This document shows, piece after piece, positions 43,259 through 54,502 of a DNA stretch of 64,000 nt. Made by a program: the position numbers and the translations under genes. This DNA is from Hordeum vulgare subsp. vulgare (Eukaryota > Streptophyta > Magnoliopsida > Poales > Poaceae): NCBI RefSeq assembly GCF_904849725.1, contig NC_058524.1, forward strand, positions 25,823,001 to 25,887,000, read 5' to 3'. Each line of letters begins with the position of its first letter. The first letter of the stretch is position 1. The notes beneath the pieces are model-generated. The model saw only the letters and a program-made list of their open reading frames with translations, made no database searches and was not told the origin of the DNA.

Positions 43259-44300
43259 CTGCAAAACCACATGTGTGATGGCCAACAATGGAAAACAGTA
43301 GGTAATGCATTGAGACGTGAAATACAGAAAGCTTCATGCGACACATGAGATGCACTTTTTCCTGGACATTGTCATGATTCAATGTAATACAAAAAATGGA
43401 GTGCATGAGATCGAAAGCAAACGTAGTGGGCCCAGATCGCACAAAGAACGTTTGCAACTTTTACGTTGCTTGGGTTTCACAACAATCGTTCATTAGTTGC
43501 AATCTGGTGATCCACAAACAAAAAACACATGGAACTAAAATATAAGAGGGGAAGATACAACATCCTTCTGGTAATAAATTACCAACCCATAGTGCTTATA
43601 TTCAATTCAGACCATGACGAAAACCACAAGTTGGAACAACTAAAGCTAGCATCTGATCCATGGAAAAAGATAGGTCACAACATTAGCTATAAATTGAGTT
43701 GAAGCATACAGTTTCATTATTTTCCCAAGATTTAAAAATAACTGTAGTGGGCAGTCGCTTGCAAACACACATTAACCATTAATTTGCATTCTCACTTGAA
43801 TGAAAATGTGCAGGAGCAGAGGTACCTAATTCTGGACTCAAAAAGATGGGAAGGAGATTCAGTTGAGGGGTTGTGACTGAAATGTACAGGGAGTGGTAGA
43901 GGTAGGAAAGGGGAGGCTGTGGCTGGTTTGAAGGACCCAATGTGGCACATCGTGTATGCAGACAGCGTCCAGGTTAGAGGCTTAGAGCAAGCAGGGGCAA
44001 GAATGTAGGGTTATGTCTATCAGTAACTACTGAATATTCATGTCCAACATGTTATCTGAAACTTAAACCTTATTTCAGAATACAAATTGAGTTAGAAGAA
44101 TGGAACAACAAGAATCTAGAACAAGTGCAACATGTAGGCAGAAGATGCGAGTTTCAAGGCAAACCAACCAATATTGCAAGATACAAACAGTCTTGAGGTG
44201 GAAAGAAAGTAAAAGTAGAGCTTACGGGCACATGGTAGCGCTCGGTAGTCTATTTTCACTATGTGTTACCTCTGAGGCCACTTTAGAGAGGCAAAGGAAA
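43259..44300. other. Helitron interior without recognised gene
   Basis: AT-rich, intron-like sequence between the RadA-like exon and the LRR receptor fragment. It may be partly intron of captured genes. No domain is visible in any short frame. Confidence 0.5.
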
Positions 44301-44344
44301 ATCTACTGAAAAGGGTCATTTGACTGACTCTGTATTTGATGAGA

Positions 44345-45135
44345 CATGGGTATCCTAAGCAATCTGGTCTGGTACAACACCTTACCGAGGAAGGCGGCTC
44401 CGCAAGCCACGAGTGTGAGCGAGTTGCCGATCACCCACCCGGCGGCGATGTTGTGCTTCGCGTGCGAGCGCCGGTGTATGGAGGACGAAGCCCGCGGAGC
44501 GCTGGCCGTGCACAGCGGCAGGACGCCGCTGCAGAGGCCCGGGTTCCCGGCGAGGTCGTCCGGGTTGATCGTCCTCAGCAGCCCCGTCGCCGGCACGGGA
44601 TCGGTGAGGTTGTTGTGCGCCACGCTGAGCATCTCGAGCGCCGGCGAGCTGCCCAGGTTGCTCGGTATCTCGCCGCAGAGGAGGTTGTTGGAGAGGTCGA
44701 GGACGGACATTGCCGGCATCGTCGCGAACGCCATGGGGATCTCGCCGGTGAGGCGGTTGCTCCTGAGGGCTGAGGATCAGCGACGCGATGCCCGCCGGGA
44801 TCGCGCCGGGGAGCTGGTTGCCCGACAGGTCGAGCGCGGAGAGTGCCGGCAACCGCCCAGCTCGTCCGGCACGCCTCCGGTCAGCTCGTTCCCCGCTGCG
44901 GCGAACGTCTGCAGCGTCGGAATGGATAGGATGTGCGGCGGCAGTGCCGACCGCAGCCGGTTGCGCGAGAGGTCGATGAAGGGGAGCGACGTCGAGAGCG
45001 CCAGGTCGTCCGGGATCTCGCCGAAGAGCCTATTCCCGGCCAGCTCTAGGCGATCCAGGCGATGCAACCGCCCAAGCGCCGTCGGCACTCGGCACAGCGT
45101 CTTTCAGCCGGTTGTTGTGCGCGCAGGCGGACCAG
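44345..45135 (-). pseudogene. Captured LRR receptor-like kinase fragment (LRRs + TM)
   Basis: On the - strand from about 45135, RLRAHNNRL, RLDRLELAGNRLFGEIP and FIDLSRNRLRSALPPHI are LRR units. A frameshift near 44860 and another near 44775 interrupt further LRRs (LSALDLSGNQLPGAIPAGI; MSVLDLSNNLLCGEIPSNLG). The juxtamembrane signature DDLAGNPGLCSGVLPLC and a hydrophobic membrane span (GWVIGNSLTLVACGAAFLG) follow, and homology ends at KVLYQ. This matches LRR-XI-type receptor kinases. The signal peptide, N-terminal LRRs and kinase domain are absent. It is the captured piece closest to the Helitron 5' end. Confidence 0.87.
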
Positions 45136-45283
45136 AGACGGTGGTTAAAATAAAAATCGGCTGGTTTATCATCTGGTTTACGAAGGGATGAAAAAAAATC
45201 GATGGAAGTGTTAGTGGGAGGAAGTGGGGATCGTACGAGGTCGAACCATCACGACGACGGCAGATCCCCTTTAATAGTATAGA

Positions 45284-45797
45284 TTGGCACCAGGAAATCG
45301 TTTATGATTCTTCAGTGTTCTAAAGATTGTTTCTTACACCGAAATGCTTTGAAACTTCTCTAAGCTTCTGTGATGCTGGCATTTGGCAAGACAGAAAACC
45401 TGAAGTAGGTAATTAAACCTGGCTGAATTATACTATCATGTAACAGCGTTTGTAAACCAAGTGTCGCCGGGTATCTTTCAACCTCGTTTCTACCTCGTTT
45501 CATGTGAGCATCCTGATTTATACTCTATAACTGAGATATCTGATAATTCTCAACAAGTCTGCAAAACCGTACACCTCAGGAAAACAAATGTTTTTTTAGG
45601 AGAACAGTAGGTTTTTCCCTGGTGGATATTTTTCATTTTAATGTAAATAAAAAACAAACCATAAGAGCATTTTTTTTTTGTTTATTCACATTTTGATTTT
45701 CTTTTGAGGGTCCACATTCACATTTTCAGTATGGCTGCACAACACAACACTAAATCTATAGTAGTATTTGCGAAGACTACTTCATATCATCTGATCA
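45284..45797. other. Flank between Helitron and U-box gene
   Basis: Continues the host sequence split by the Helitron, then AT-rich DNA that probably includes the 3' UTR of the U-box kinase gene (which is on the - strand). No other feature is seen. Confidence 0.55.
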
Positions 45798-48700
45798 TCA
45801 TGTGTTTTTGGACCTCCAGTCCATGATCGCTGACCGGAGCGAGTGGTTGGGGATGAGGCTCCTGCTCGGCAGCCGCAGGTTGGTCATCGGTGACTTGTCC
45901 TTCATGCTCACCCACGTCTCGATCGCCTTCCGGTCGTACGTGTACCCGTCGGCGGCGACGCATGGGTCCTCCATGATTTCCTGAAGAATGGGGCAGAGGA
46001 AATGCCCGGGCGCCCCCGCGGCCGCAGCTGACACCGACCGGAGAAAAAGGGCCTTCGTCTCCCTGGCGGCCCTGGCTGCGACGCCCTTGATCCGCTCCAG
46101 CGCCGGGAGGACGTGCTCGTGTAGCCCGGGCCGGTCCTTGCGCCGCATCTCCGCGCACTGCAGCGCCAGCAAGGCCAGCTCCCGTGCCTCCTCCGGCGGC
46201 CACTCCCCGGCGGCCGCGTCCAGCATCTCCGCGAAGGAGGAATCATCGCCGTCTTCCTCCAGCGCGGTCTCCATGGCATGGGCGAGCCCCAGCGGCGACG
46301 TGCGCCCCGTGAGCAGCTGCAGCACCACCACGCCGAGCGCGTACACGTCCGACTTGGCCGACACGGCGCCAGTCCGCTGGTACTCCGGGTCGATGTAGCA
46401 GAACGTGCCCACCGGCGCCGTGTTCCTCACCATCGTCGACTGCTGCTGGCCTCCTCCTCCTCCAGGGCCTGGGTGGCGGAGCAGCGCCGTGGAGAGGCCA
46501 ACGTCGCCGACCTTGCTGGCGAGGTTCCGGTCGAGCAGGATATTGGCCGGCTTGAGGTCGCGGTGGATGATTGGGTCCGGCCTGGCGCTGTGGAGGAACG
46601 CGACGGCGGTGGCCACCTCCCAGGCGACGCGGACACGATCGTACCAGGCGAGCGGCGGCGTGCCGTTGCCGCGGTGGAGTGCGTCGTCTAGGCTGCCATT
46701 CTCCATGTACTCGTACACCACGCAGCCGCGCTCCGGGCACGCGCCCAGCAGCAGCAACAGGTGAGGGTGCCGGATCTTGCCCAGGACCTCCAGCTGCATG
46801 CAGCATAGATTTAAGATGAGATGACCACTTGCAAAACGAGAGTTCAGAACACAGATACATGTTGTAGTGACAGTCCATTTGACCATATCTAAAAGCTGAA
46901 TTGGAATTCTCTTTGATTTTGATTGAAAAACCATTGTTTTTGCCAAATTCATTTGATGAAATCCTTAAAATGTTCTAGTCACAGTTCATTTGTATTGAAA
47001 GAATATCGTACGGAAACCAACATTGGTGGATACCGGTGAAAACCACACAAAAAAAGATTTTTTGAAGTTAAAAAAAACTAAAAAAATACAGGGTGTTAAG
47101 AGGATGATGTTTTATTGCCACACCAAATTTCAAGTTGAAACATATTATGAGATGTGAGCTATGAAAAAGATAAAATTAACGGTGAATAGTACCGAATAGT
47201 AATGTCACTATTTAGGGCTGAATTTTTCTTTTTCATAGCTCACATCCCATAATGTGTTTCAACTTGAATTTTTGCCCGGCAATAAAACATCACTCTTAAC
47301 ATCCCATAATTTTTTCAGATTTTTTTGAAACTTTAAAATACAAGTCATAGGTGTGTGTCTGGTGTTAACCAAACTTATTTGATGAATCATTGCATCCCTG
47401 TTTGGATTTAATTTTCTTGAGCGGTTTTAAGATGCTTCTCTTACCTTCTAAATAAGATGTAAGATGGATATCTGATCTCACTGTCCGAGGTCAAGGATGA
47501 ATATTTTAATCAAAATTTGAAATCAAATTGAAAATAAGAAACATGGCCTCATTGTGTAGCCTAGCCAGATAGAAATATAAATATCATTAATTTAAATAAC
47601 TATATTTTCTCTTGTTTACCATTGTGCTTTAATGAAAAATGATTTACTTCCTCATTTTGGCGACATGCAAAGTTCATATTAGCGATATTCATTTATAGGC
47701 TCTCACCTACTAATAGAAGTAATTACAAATATTAGCTCAGGAATGTCTTAAAGTTTCCTAATTATGTTTTCTGAAAATCATGTTCGGTGTAATGAGCAGC
47801 TAGTAAAGGACAGTTCTTTGTTGGCAAGTAAATACGGTATACCTCCTGCTGTAACTGCTGAGTTCCAAAACCTTCCAGGGAGTTCAGAACTTTCACTGCT
47901 GCAACTGTATGCTGAAACTTAGCTTTGTAGACTGTTCCATATGTCCCCTTACCAATCACAAGATCACTCGAAAACGACGAAGTCGCCGCTTGGATATGCT
48001 CCCATGAGTACCTATTATACTTGGTTAAACATCGTCCGGCACTTTTCAGTCCTGTGTTGATCTCTCCAGCAGTTTGGTGATCACCATCACCCTCTGTTGC
48101 TTTATGTTCAGAAGAGCTTTGTATAGGTTGAGCTTCTCTTTCGGCCGCCTCCTCTTCTTCTCTCTCCATTCGCCTTAGCAATCTCCTCACCATTTCTTCT
48201 GTCAGGTCAATCTCTCGAAGTTTGACTTCGTCCGCGACACGCTGGATGCCCAAGTTGTTGTGTAACTAAAATACAGCGAGGTTTCAACAAGAAACGGTTA
48301 AAAACCTTGCAGGTTATTACGCACTTTATAGATCAGTTGGAAGTAAACCCTTACTTTCTGGGTGGAGTCAACCGGTTCGGTATGAGCACACTCGTGAAGC
48401 TTCTGAAGATGTCGCAGTTTGACCTTCATACTCTCAATTTGAAGCTTCAGATCATCCTGCTTAGCAAAGAAAGTTCATAAATTGCACATTCACTTGGACA
48501 CACTTGTTACTTTGGCTGTGTGCATCGTATGATGCTTAGGCCTAGAGATGAGTTCTGCCATTATCTTTTTGTTTTTGCTGAAGCAAAGGGCGTACTGTTT
48601 TTATTTAAATGGTAAATTCCTACCTTGTCATGAGAGTGCTCGAGGTTTGTTGCAACTTCTGAGACTGCTGCCTGCAGGTCAGAGGTGTCTGGGAAACTAT

Positions 48701-50943
48701 CTCTTCGGAAGCTCCTATAAACTGAATCCCCACTGCTGCTGCTACTGAACTGCGCTACCGATGTGATTGAGTGTGAATTTGACACTGGGTTTGTGTCAGC
48801 ATGGTAAGAGATCTCGCTGCCAGCACTGCCTGAAGGGCTAGCTCCCCTGTTAGCTGATCTGTTTATGTTTGCAAGTGCGTGATCACGCTGAGATAACAGA
48901 GAAGACTGGCGGAATAACACAGCTGCCGCTCCATTTCTGTCAGCCGATTCTGCAGTAGACAGAGTCGTTAGTAAGACTAATACATTTATGTTCCTGATTT
49001 TTCAAGGCATTTTCCTGAAAGTTTGTCGTGACCAACAAATTTCTGAATCAAAAATCAAATGCAGACTTGAGCATCACCTGAGGGTGCACTGGAAAGGCTT
49101 GTGGAACTAGGAGAGGAAACGGTTGAAGAAGAAATGGACCTGGGTGTTTCACATCTATCAGATGCAGCCGAGTGCACGAATGAAAGTTTGCCCTTTGAAA
49201 CCACGTATGCTGTACAGAAGCTTGGAATGCATTCAGATATTTTGGTTGCAGTCTTGCTTCCTTTGAGCTTCCTAGAAATAGTTAACGATGTCAAACACAT
49301 GATTAGTATCACAGTGGTTTCTTATTATAACTGCTGATAAACTTATTTTACTCCATAAAATTGTCTCTTAATGTGAAATCCTAGTCAAGCCGAATCATCA
49401 TTAAAATAGCGCAGTACTCCCTTTGGTACAATTTTTTCTTTTGGAAATTTTGACCAACGCTAAAGGAGCATGTAGTCAGTGGAGTCCCTACAACACATAA
49501 TGCCTTTTTTTTTGGTGAAGAGTTACTACTAATCTTACATTTTGTCCAAAATTCCACATAAACTCGCAGTCAAGTAGTTGCAGTGCAACATTCAGTGTTA
49601 GGCTGGTAGCTGGGGAATTAAATGAGAAGACAATGATCATCCTACCAAATGCTTAAGCTTTTCTGACTATTTATATTTTATTATCACAGTGCTCCAGCTA
49701 ATCATCCTAAAAGTTTTCTTATGCTGAAACGACAACAATCAGAATGTACCTTCGGAATATGCTTCTCGACGAAGAGCCCAAGACCAGCTTGCCAATGTTG
49801 AATTTGTCGATTTCCTCGCTTATAGCAGCAGGCACATCATCAGATTCAAGTAAAACGGCTTCAGCCTCCACCTGTTGATCAAACATAACACTATCATGAC
49901 TTGTGTGAACCTCAACTGTCATGCTAAGTTGCGTAATTGTTAGCAAGCCAATTGAAACCTGTCTCTGAGCACACATCTTCTTGTACGGTAGCAACATATT
50001 CCTTGCTTGCCATTCCAGTTCTTCTCTGTACGCCGAAGCTACTTCGTCGCGCACTTGCGAGACCGGGATGTAGTTGCCCACTGTCATCAGAGGAACAAGA
50101 GCAGGTCAGTGTTCTGAATGATTAGTTAGGAACAGCAGGTATATTCTTAATCACATGTTGCCCACACTTGGTACAACAAAGGTTCATATTCATCAACCTA
50201 ACGATAATGCAGTCCGCCAAAGGACAAAACTCTGCACTCTGCAGTTGGTGCCCCTGGGTAGTGGTGGGTGTGACCTTGTGACACTGTAACCATAAAATTT
50301 GTTCATAGATGCTGCTACTTCCAAGATCAATTATTGGGACTGATTAACAGTATGAAGCTTGCAATACCAAAACCAAAACTAACCTATCCAATTGGCATAG
50401 AAATGCCAGTCATTGTTCAATAAAAAATAAAAAAATGCCAGTCTGAAATTGTAGTTAAAAATAAAATAAAAGTAAACTAGCAGTCATGGTAGCAAAAGGT
50501 TCATGGACTATTAAAACTGGAAAAAAAAATCTTGTCCAGACATCAAGAGCTGTAAACTCATACAGTTTACTGATAGGAGGCAGAGATGAAATGGAAAAAA
50601 AAAGTCAGAGAGAAGAACTAGCAGTCATAGTAGCAAAAGGCTCATGATCTGTTAACACTGTTTTTCTTTTCTTTTCTTGTTCAGACACCATTAACTGTGA
50701 ATTCAGACAGTGGGCGGAGATGAAATGGAAAATAAATGAGAGAGAGGACTGACTTGGCGTGGGCACCATGGTGAGGGGCGGGCGGACATGCAGGATCCGG
50801 AAGAGGACCCTCCCGCCGGGCACGAACTTGTCGAGGGCCCACCTGAGCGCGTGCCTGCTGCTCCTGCTCCCGCTCACCGCGATGGCCACCGTGCTCACCT
50901 CCATCTCCGGCGCCGTCTCGCCGGAGTCCTCCTCGATCTCCAT
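45798..50943 (-). CDS. U-box domain-containing receptor-like cytoplasmic kinase (USP-kinase-U-box)
   Basis: Eight exons (50943-50754, 50080-49959, 49871-49750, 49271-49078, 48949-48624, 48456-48355, 48265-47843, 46793-45798), with GT/AG borders and matching phases, give 824 aa. Residues 15-180 form a universal-stress-protein domain (STVAIAVSGSRSSRHALRWA). A Ser-rich linker and a charged coiled coil (about 319-400) follow. The kinase domain starts near 450, with the Gly loop IGKGTYGTVY (456), catalytic lysine in VAAVK (477) and HRDLKPAN (570). The DFG motif is DVG (590), which is common in this family. The C-terminal U-box (about 755-820) includes FLCPILQEIMEDPCVAADGY. Such PUB35/PUB51/52-type proteins combine kinase and E3 ubiquitin-ligase modules. 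No stop or frameshift was seen. The start at 50943 was chosen because it lies shortly before the USP domain; an in-frame ATG at 50907-50909 is an alternative. Confidence 0.92.
47064..47335. mobile_element. Foldback MITE in the last intron of the U-box gene
   Basis: The arms pair over about 130 bp: GGTGTTAAGAGGATGATGTT with AACATCACTCTTAACATCCC, and GATGTGAGCTATGAAAAAG with CTTTTTCATAGCTCACATC (exact). The spacer includes AATAGTACCGAATAGTAATG. It resembles the two foldback elements at 30915 and 31321 in layout. It should not disturb splicing unless the hairpin affects the intron. Confidence 0.78.
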
Positions 50944-51272
50944 CGACGAACGTACGTCGTCCCCTGAAAGAATCGACCTCTTCCCCCCCTCCCTCCTAAT
51001 CAAAGAGAGTGCCTCGGAGAAGCCATGGGGAGGGTGACGATGATGATCCGAGGAACCGGGCGAGGAGGAGGAGGAGGCAGCAGGAGACGCGGGCGTGGAG
51101 TGAGGACTGAGCTCGCCTCTGAGAGGGAGGCGGAGGCGTCTCCGGTTAAGTTGGTTGGAGCGGAATAAATTACTGCAACGGGCAGGGTTGGAGGGTGTGC
51201 GTACAGTGTACACGGACGAGAAAAAAATAATTAGTAAGCGATATTGCTATGCTTACACGCGGGTTCACACAC

Positions 51273-51313
51273 GCATTGGTTGAGTGCATTGGTGATAACC
51301 ACTCAACCAATGC
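51273..51313. repeat. Perfect 14-bp hairpin upstream of the U-box gene
   Basis: GCATTGGTTGAGTG, a 13-nt loop, then CACTCAACCAATGC. It lies about 330 bp upstream of the chosen ATG, in the promoter or 5' UTR. It could be a protein-binding palindrome, a MITE scar or chance. Confidence 0.8.
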
Positions 51314-51419
51314 TACCTCTTGGTTTTCCTCCATGCGATAAATTTTGTGCGAAAATGCGATGTTGTTTCGTTTTTGTTGGGTTCCACGCGTTAGTAAGAT
51401 TGACACGGTTTAATTTGCT

Positions 51420-51712
51420 TTGTTTATTTTTGAGAAAAGAACTTGATTTGCCTTGAAATATATATTTATAAAACATCGACACGTGCGGTTCAATAACCGT
51501 AAATTAGACTTTGATGCTTATTTTAGGACATTAGCCGGCATACTACTTCATCATATGCATATGTAGGTTGTTTATTTTTGAGAAAAAAACTTGATTTGCC
51601 TTGGAATGAAAGTTTATAAAACATCGACATGGTGTGGTTCGGTAACCGTAAATTAGACTTTGATGCTTATTTTGGGACATTAGCCGGCATACTAGTTCAT
51701 CAAACTCGTAGA
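51420..51712. repeat. 148-bp tandem duplication
   Basis: TTGTTTATTTTTGAGAAAA begins copies at 51420 and 51568. Shared blocks include ACTTGATTTGCCTTG, TTATAAAACATCGACA, AACCGTAAATTAGACTTTGA and GACATTAGCCGGCATACTA. Divergence is low to moderate. Confidence 0.92.
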
Positions 51713-51790
51713 TGCATGATGTGTGTCCACCTACATCGAACCTTATTATTTTTTTTCTTTGCGAGGATATTTGACAAACATTGCCTTGTA

Positions 51791-51950
51791 CTCCCTCCGT
51801 TCCTAAACTTAAGTCTTTCTAGATATTTCACTAGTGAACTACATACAGATGTATATAGACATATTTTAGAATGTAGATTCATTCATTTTGCTTCGTATGT
51901 AGACCATTAGTGAAATCTTTTAAAAGACTTATATTTAGGAACGGAGAGAG
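51791..51950. mobile_element. Stowaway MITE
   Basis: CTCCCTCCGTTCCTAAACTT and ATATTTAGGAACGGAGAGAG with TA flanks (51789-51790, 51951-51952). It is 160 bp, of the AAGTCTTT-arm subfamily. Confidence 0.93.
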
Positions 51951-51952
51951 TA

Positions 51953-54502
51953 TATTGTATATACGTACACACGTATACATTCTCATGTACGATTTCCGGG
52001 TGACGTTGGCACTGCTCAATACGAGGCAGACAACCTGCCCCGGTAGAACCAATGATCCGTCCCGAGGCTTGACCAGAGGGAGTGGACGGACGCCGTGGGC
52101 TCCGAGAAAAATACCTCAAGCATTTAATCTTTGTTTAGTATTCAAGTCGCAACTTGCGAGGAAGGACGCCATGTGAACACAGGCAATCGAAGGTCTTTCT
52201 TCTATTTCGAATAGGACAACACCACCGCGACGACGACGGCGACGGACGGTGACCACGACGGCGGCGACGACTCATTGGTCATGAACCGGCATCTTGCATA
52301 GTAAAGTATATCCATCCTGCTACAGGTCGACAGGTTGTCAAGTGGAGAGGACTGTTGTCGCCGTAGCAGTTGCACGGCCACGGCAGCTCACGAGATTGGC
52401 AGCGACAACCTGGGCCCCAGGTACGTGCAGTTTTATTTTACTCTCTCTGCTCTGTTAAGATGTCTTTTTGATACTGGTATATAGTGTTCAAAAAGGTCTT
52501 GTATTATGAGATTGAGGAAGCATTTTTTGAGCCGACCACTACGTGAAGAAGGTACTATGCTCATCTAATGCCTTTTCTTCTTAACTAAGCTATTTGGGTT
52601 TTTTCTATTCATAGAATGATCCAAGATGATTCAAATAGAAAGCTTCAGCGCAACATAGGTAGTTCCTCAACTATTTTGTTAACAAGTGCACCTACTTTTT
52701 TATTTTACGTTTTCTATTCATGACAAAAGATAGAAAAGAAAAATTATTTAAAGATAAAGCAACAAGCACACACCAGAATACCAACCCTACTCTATGGTTT
52801 CCCATCAACGATGTCAGAGAAAGTTTTGATACCACACAAGTATAAGGGATCGTTTGCAGCCTTTTCGTTAAATAAGAGTGTCAAACTCAATGAATAGCTA
52901 AAAAAGAACTAATGTTCTCTTAAGTTATATCGATCACCGATACAACTCTACGCAAACTAATATTCAGTTTATCTAGTACAAAAAATAAACTAGAACTACC
53001 TTGTAGGTGTAATAGGATATGCTGGCAATATAACAAAGAACATGGAAACAAAAGTTAGGTGATTTTTTTAATAAAAAACAATTAAGTTAATATAACGAGG
53101 GTGGAAAAATGATGATCGGATTTGCAAAATTGTCCTATACACTTGATAATAAGATCGGTAATCATTATTGCAATTTTATATGAGGGAGAGACATAAGCTA
53201 ACACACTTTTCGTACATGGATCACATGAATTTATGATTGGTAATCTAGCAAGCATCCGTAAATATTATAGATCATTAAGGTAAACTCAACCATAGCATTA
53301 AGTGTAAAGTCACCTTTATTCCATATGCAACAATTCCCTCACTCGAATTTGTGTTTCTATCGCTCACGCAACTCGGTCAGTAATCAAATCATGAATATAT
53401 TGCAACACCCTACACTGAGAATCCCAAAAGTGCGCGCGGCATGGGAGACACCATAGGACAACACCAAAATAAAACATTTAACTTAAACCAATCGAGATCA
53501 TCAGTCGACTCATAGGACAAAAGGGATCTACTCAAACATCATAAGATGGCTACACATCATTGGATAATAATATATAGAGTAAAACACCATATTCAAAAAG
53601 GGGATACAATGGGTTGCAAAAGAGTGGACCGCTGATAATAGATGAGGGAATGTGATGAAGGTGACGACAGCGAAGTTGTTGATGTAAATCGTCATGACGA
53701 TGGTTCCCTCGGTGGCGCCCCGACTCCACCAGGAGAGAGGGGGGGAGGTCCCCCTCCTTCTTCTTCTTGATTGGACTTCTCCGTAGATGGGAGAAGGATT
53801 CCTCCTCTGGCCCTTAGCTGCCATGGTCCCCGAGGGACGGGAGCCCCTCTAGTTTGGATCTCTCTTTGTTTTCTTCTTTGTTCCACAACCTGGTTTTCTG
53901 GTCGAACACCGTTATTTTATAGCCGGAGATCCGTAACTCCGATCCGGCAGATTTTTTAACACAATTTTTTATCCAGATATTAGTTTCCTTGTGCTTGAAG
54001 GACAACTTGAACCGACCGCTGAGGAGGCCACAAGCCTGCCTGGCGTGCCCCAGGGTAGGGGGCGCCCCCTGGAGTTTGTGGGGCCCATGGGCCTTGAAAG
54101 CACAATTTCTCCCTAGGGTGGTTTTGATAATTTATCACAACATATGCATCATTGGACTAATGTGTTTTCCAAGTACATTTCGGAAAATTCAAAAGATGCT
54201 ATGGCTTAAGGTTTTTGTGGAGATGCCCCTTGATGCAAGAAAGGAATAATATTGGCTTAAGCTTCAAGCTAGAAGACTCTTCATTTTATATTTGTGAGAA
54301 ATCACTTTTTGATTCCATAGGAAAGCCAATACTATTAAAAGGGGGTGATGTAGTAAAATGAACTGATTGCTCAAATGTTAAAAGTTAGCCACCAAAACAC
54401 TCAGTCATTTTCCCCACATATCCACTCTGTCAAGTTCCACATTCACAAATTTGGTGTCACCAGCGTTTCCACATTGGACCCATTGAGTTTGAACCTCAGA
54501 AA
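51953..54502. other. Intergenic, probably LTR-retrotransposon debris
   Basis: No gene is recognised. From about 52820 to 54130 the sequence resembles Triticeae gypsy LTR/UTR DNA (ATAAGGGATCGTTTGCAGCC, GATACAACTCTACGCA, then CCCTTAGCTGCCATGGTCCC and GGGCGCCCCCTGG), but neither LTR end nor coding remnants could be fixed. The short frames here are not genes. Confidence 0.45.

Larger units (their letters stand above)
37117..45283 (-). mobile_element. Gene-capturing Helitron (8.2 kb)
   Basis: On the - strand the 5' end is TCTATACTATTAAAGGGGAT at 45283, preceded by A. The 3' end is GCACGGGCACTAAACTAG at 37117, followed by T. A hairpin CCGTG-GCAACG-CACGG lies about 12 nt before the CTAG end. Insertion between A and T without target duplication is the Helitron signature, and a tandem copy of the flank supplies the empty site. 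The interior contains exon pieces from at least four cellular genes, all in - orientation like the element, and no Rep/helicase. It also contains a 35-bp LINE insertion and a second Helitron 3' end at 37706. Confidence 0.9.

Noticed and set aside
44346..45191. 281-aa open frame on the + strand
   Set aside because: It is antisense to the captured LRR receptor fragment, which has clear LRR and juxtamembrane signatures on the - strand.
46243..46878. 211-aa - strand and 137-aa + strand frames over the kinase exon
   Set aside because: They are out-of-frame shadows of the GC-rich last exon of the U-box kinase gene.
52200..52440. GC-rich trinucleotide-rich stretch (CGACGACGGCGAC) as a possible exon
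   Set aside because: There is no long frame, no splice context and no recognisable domain; it is more likely TE or UTR debris.
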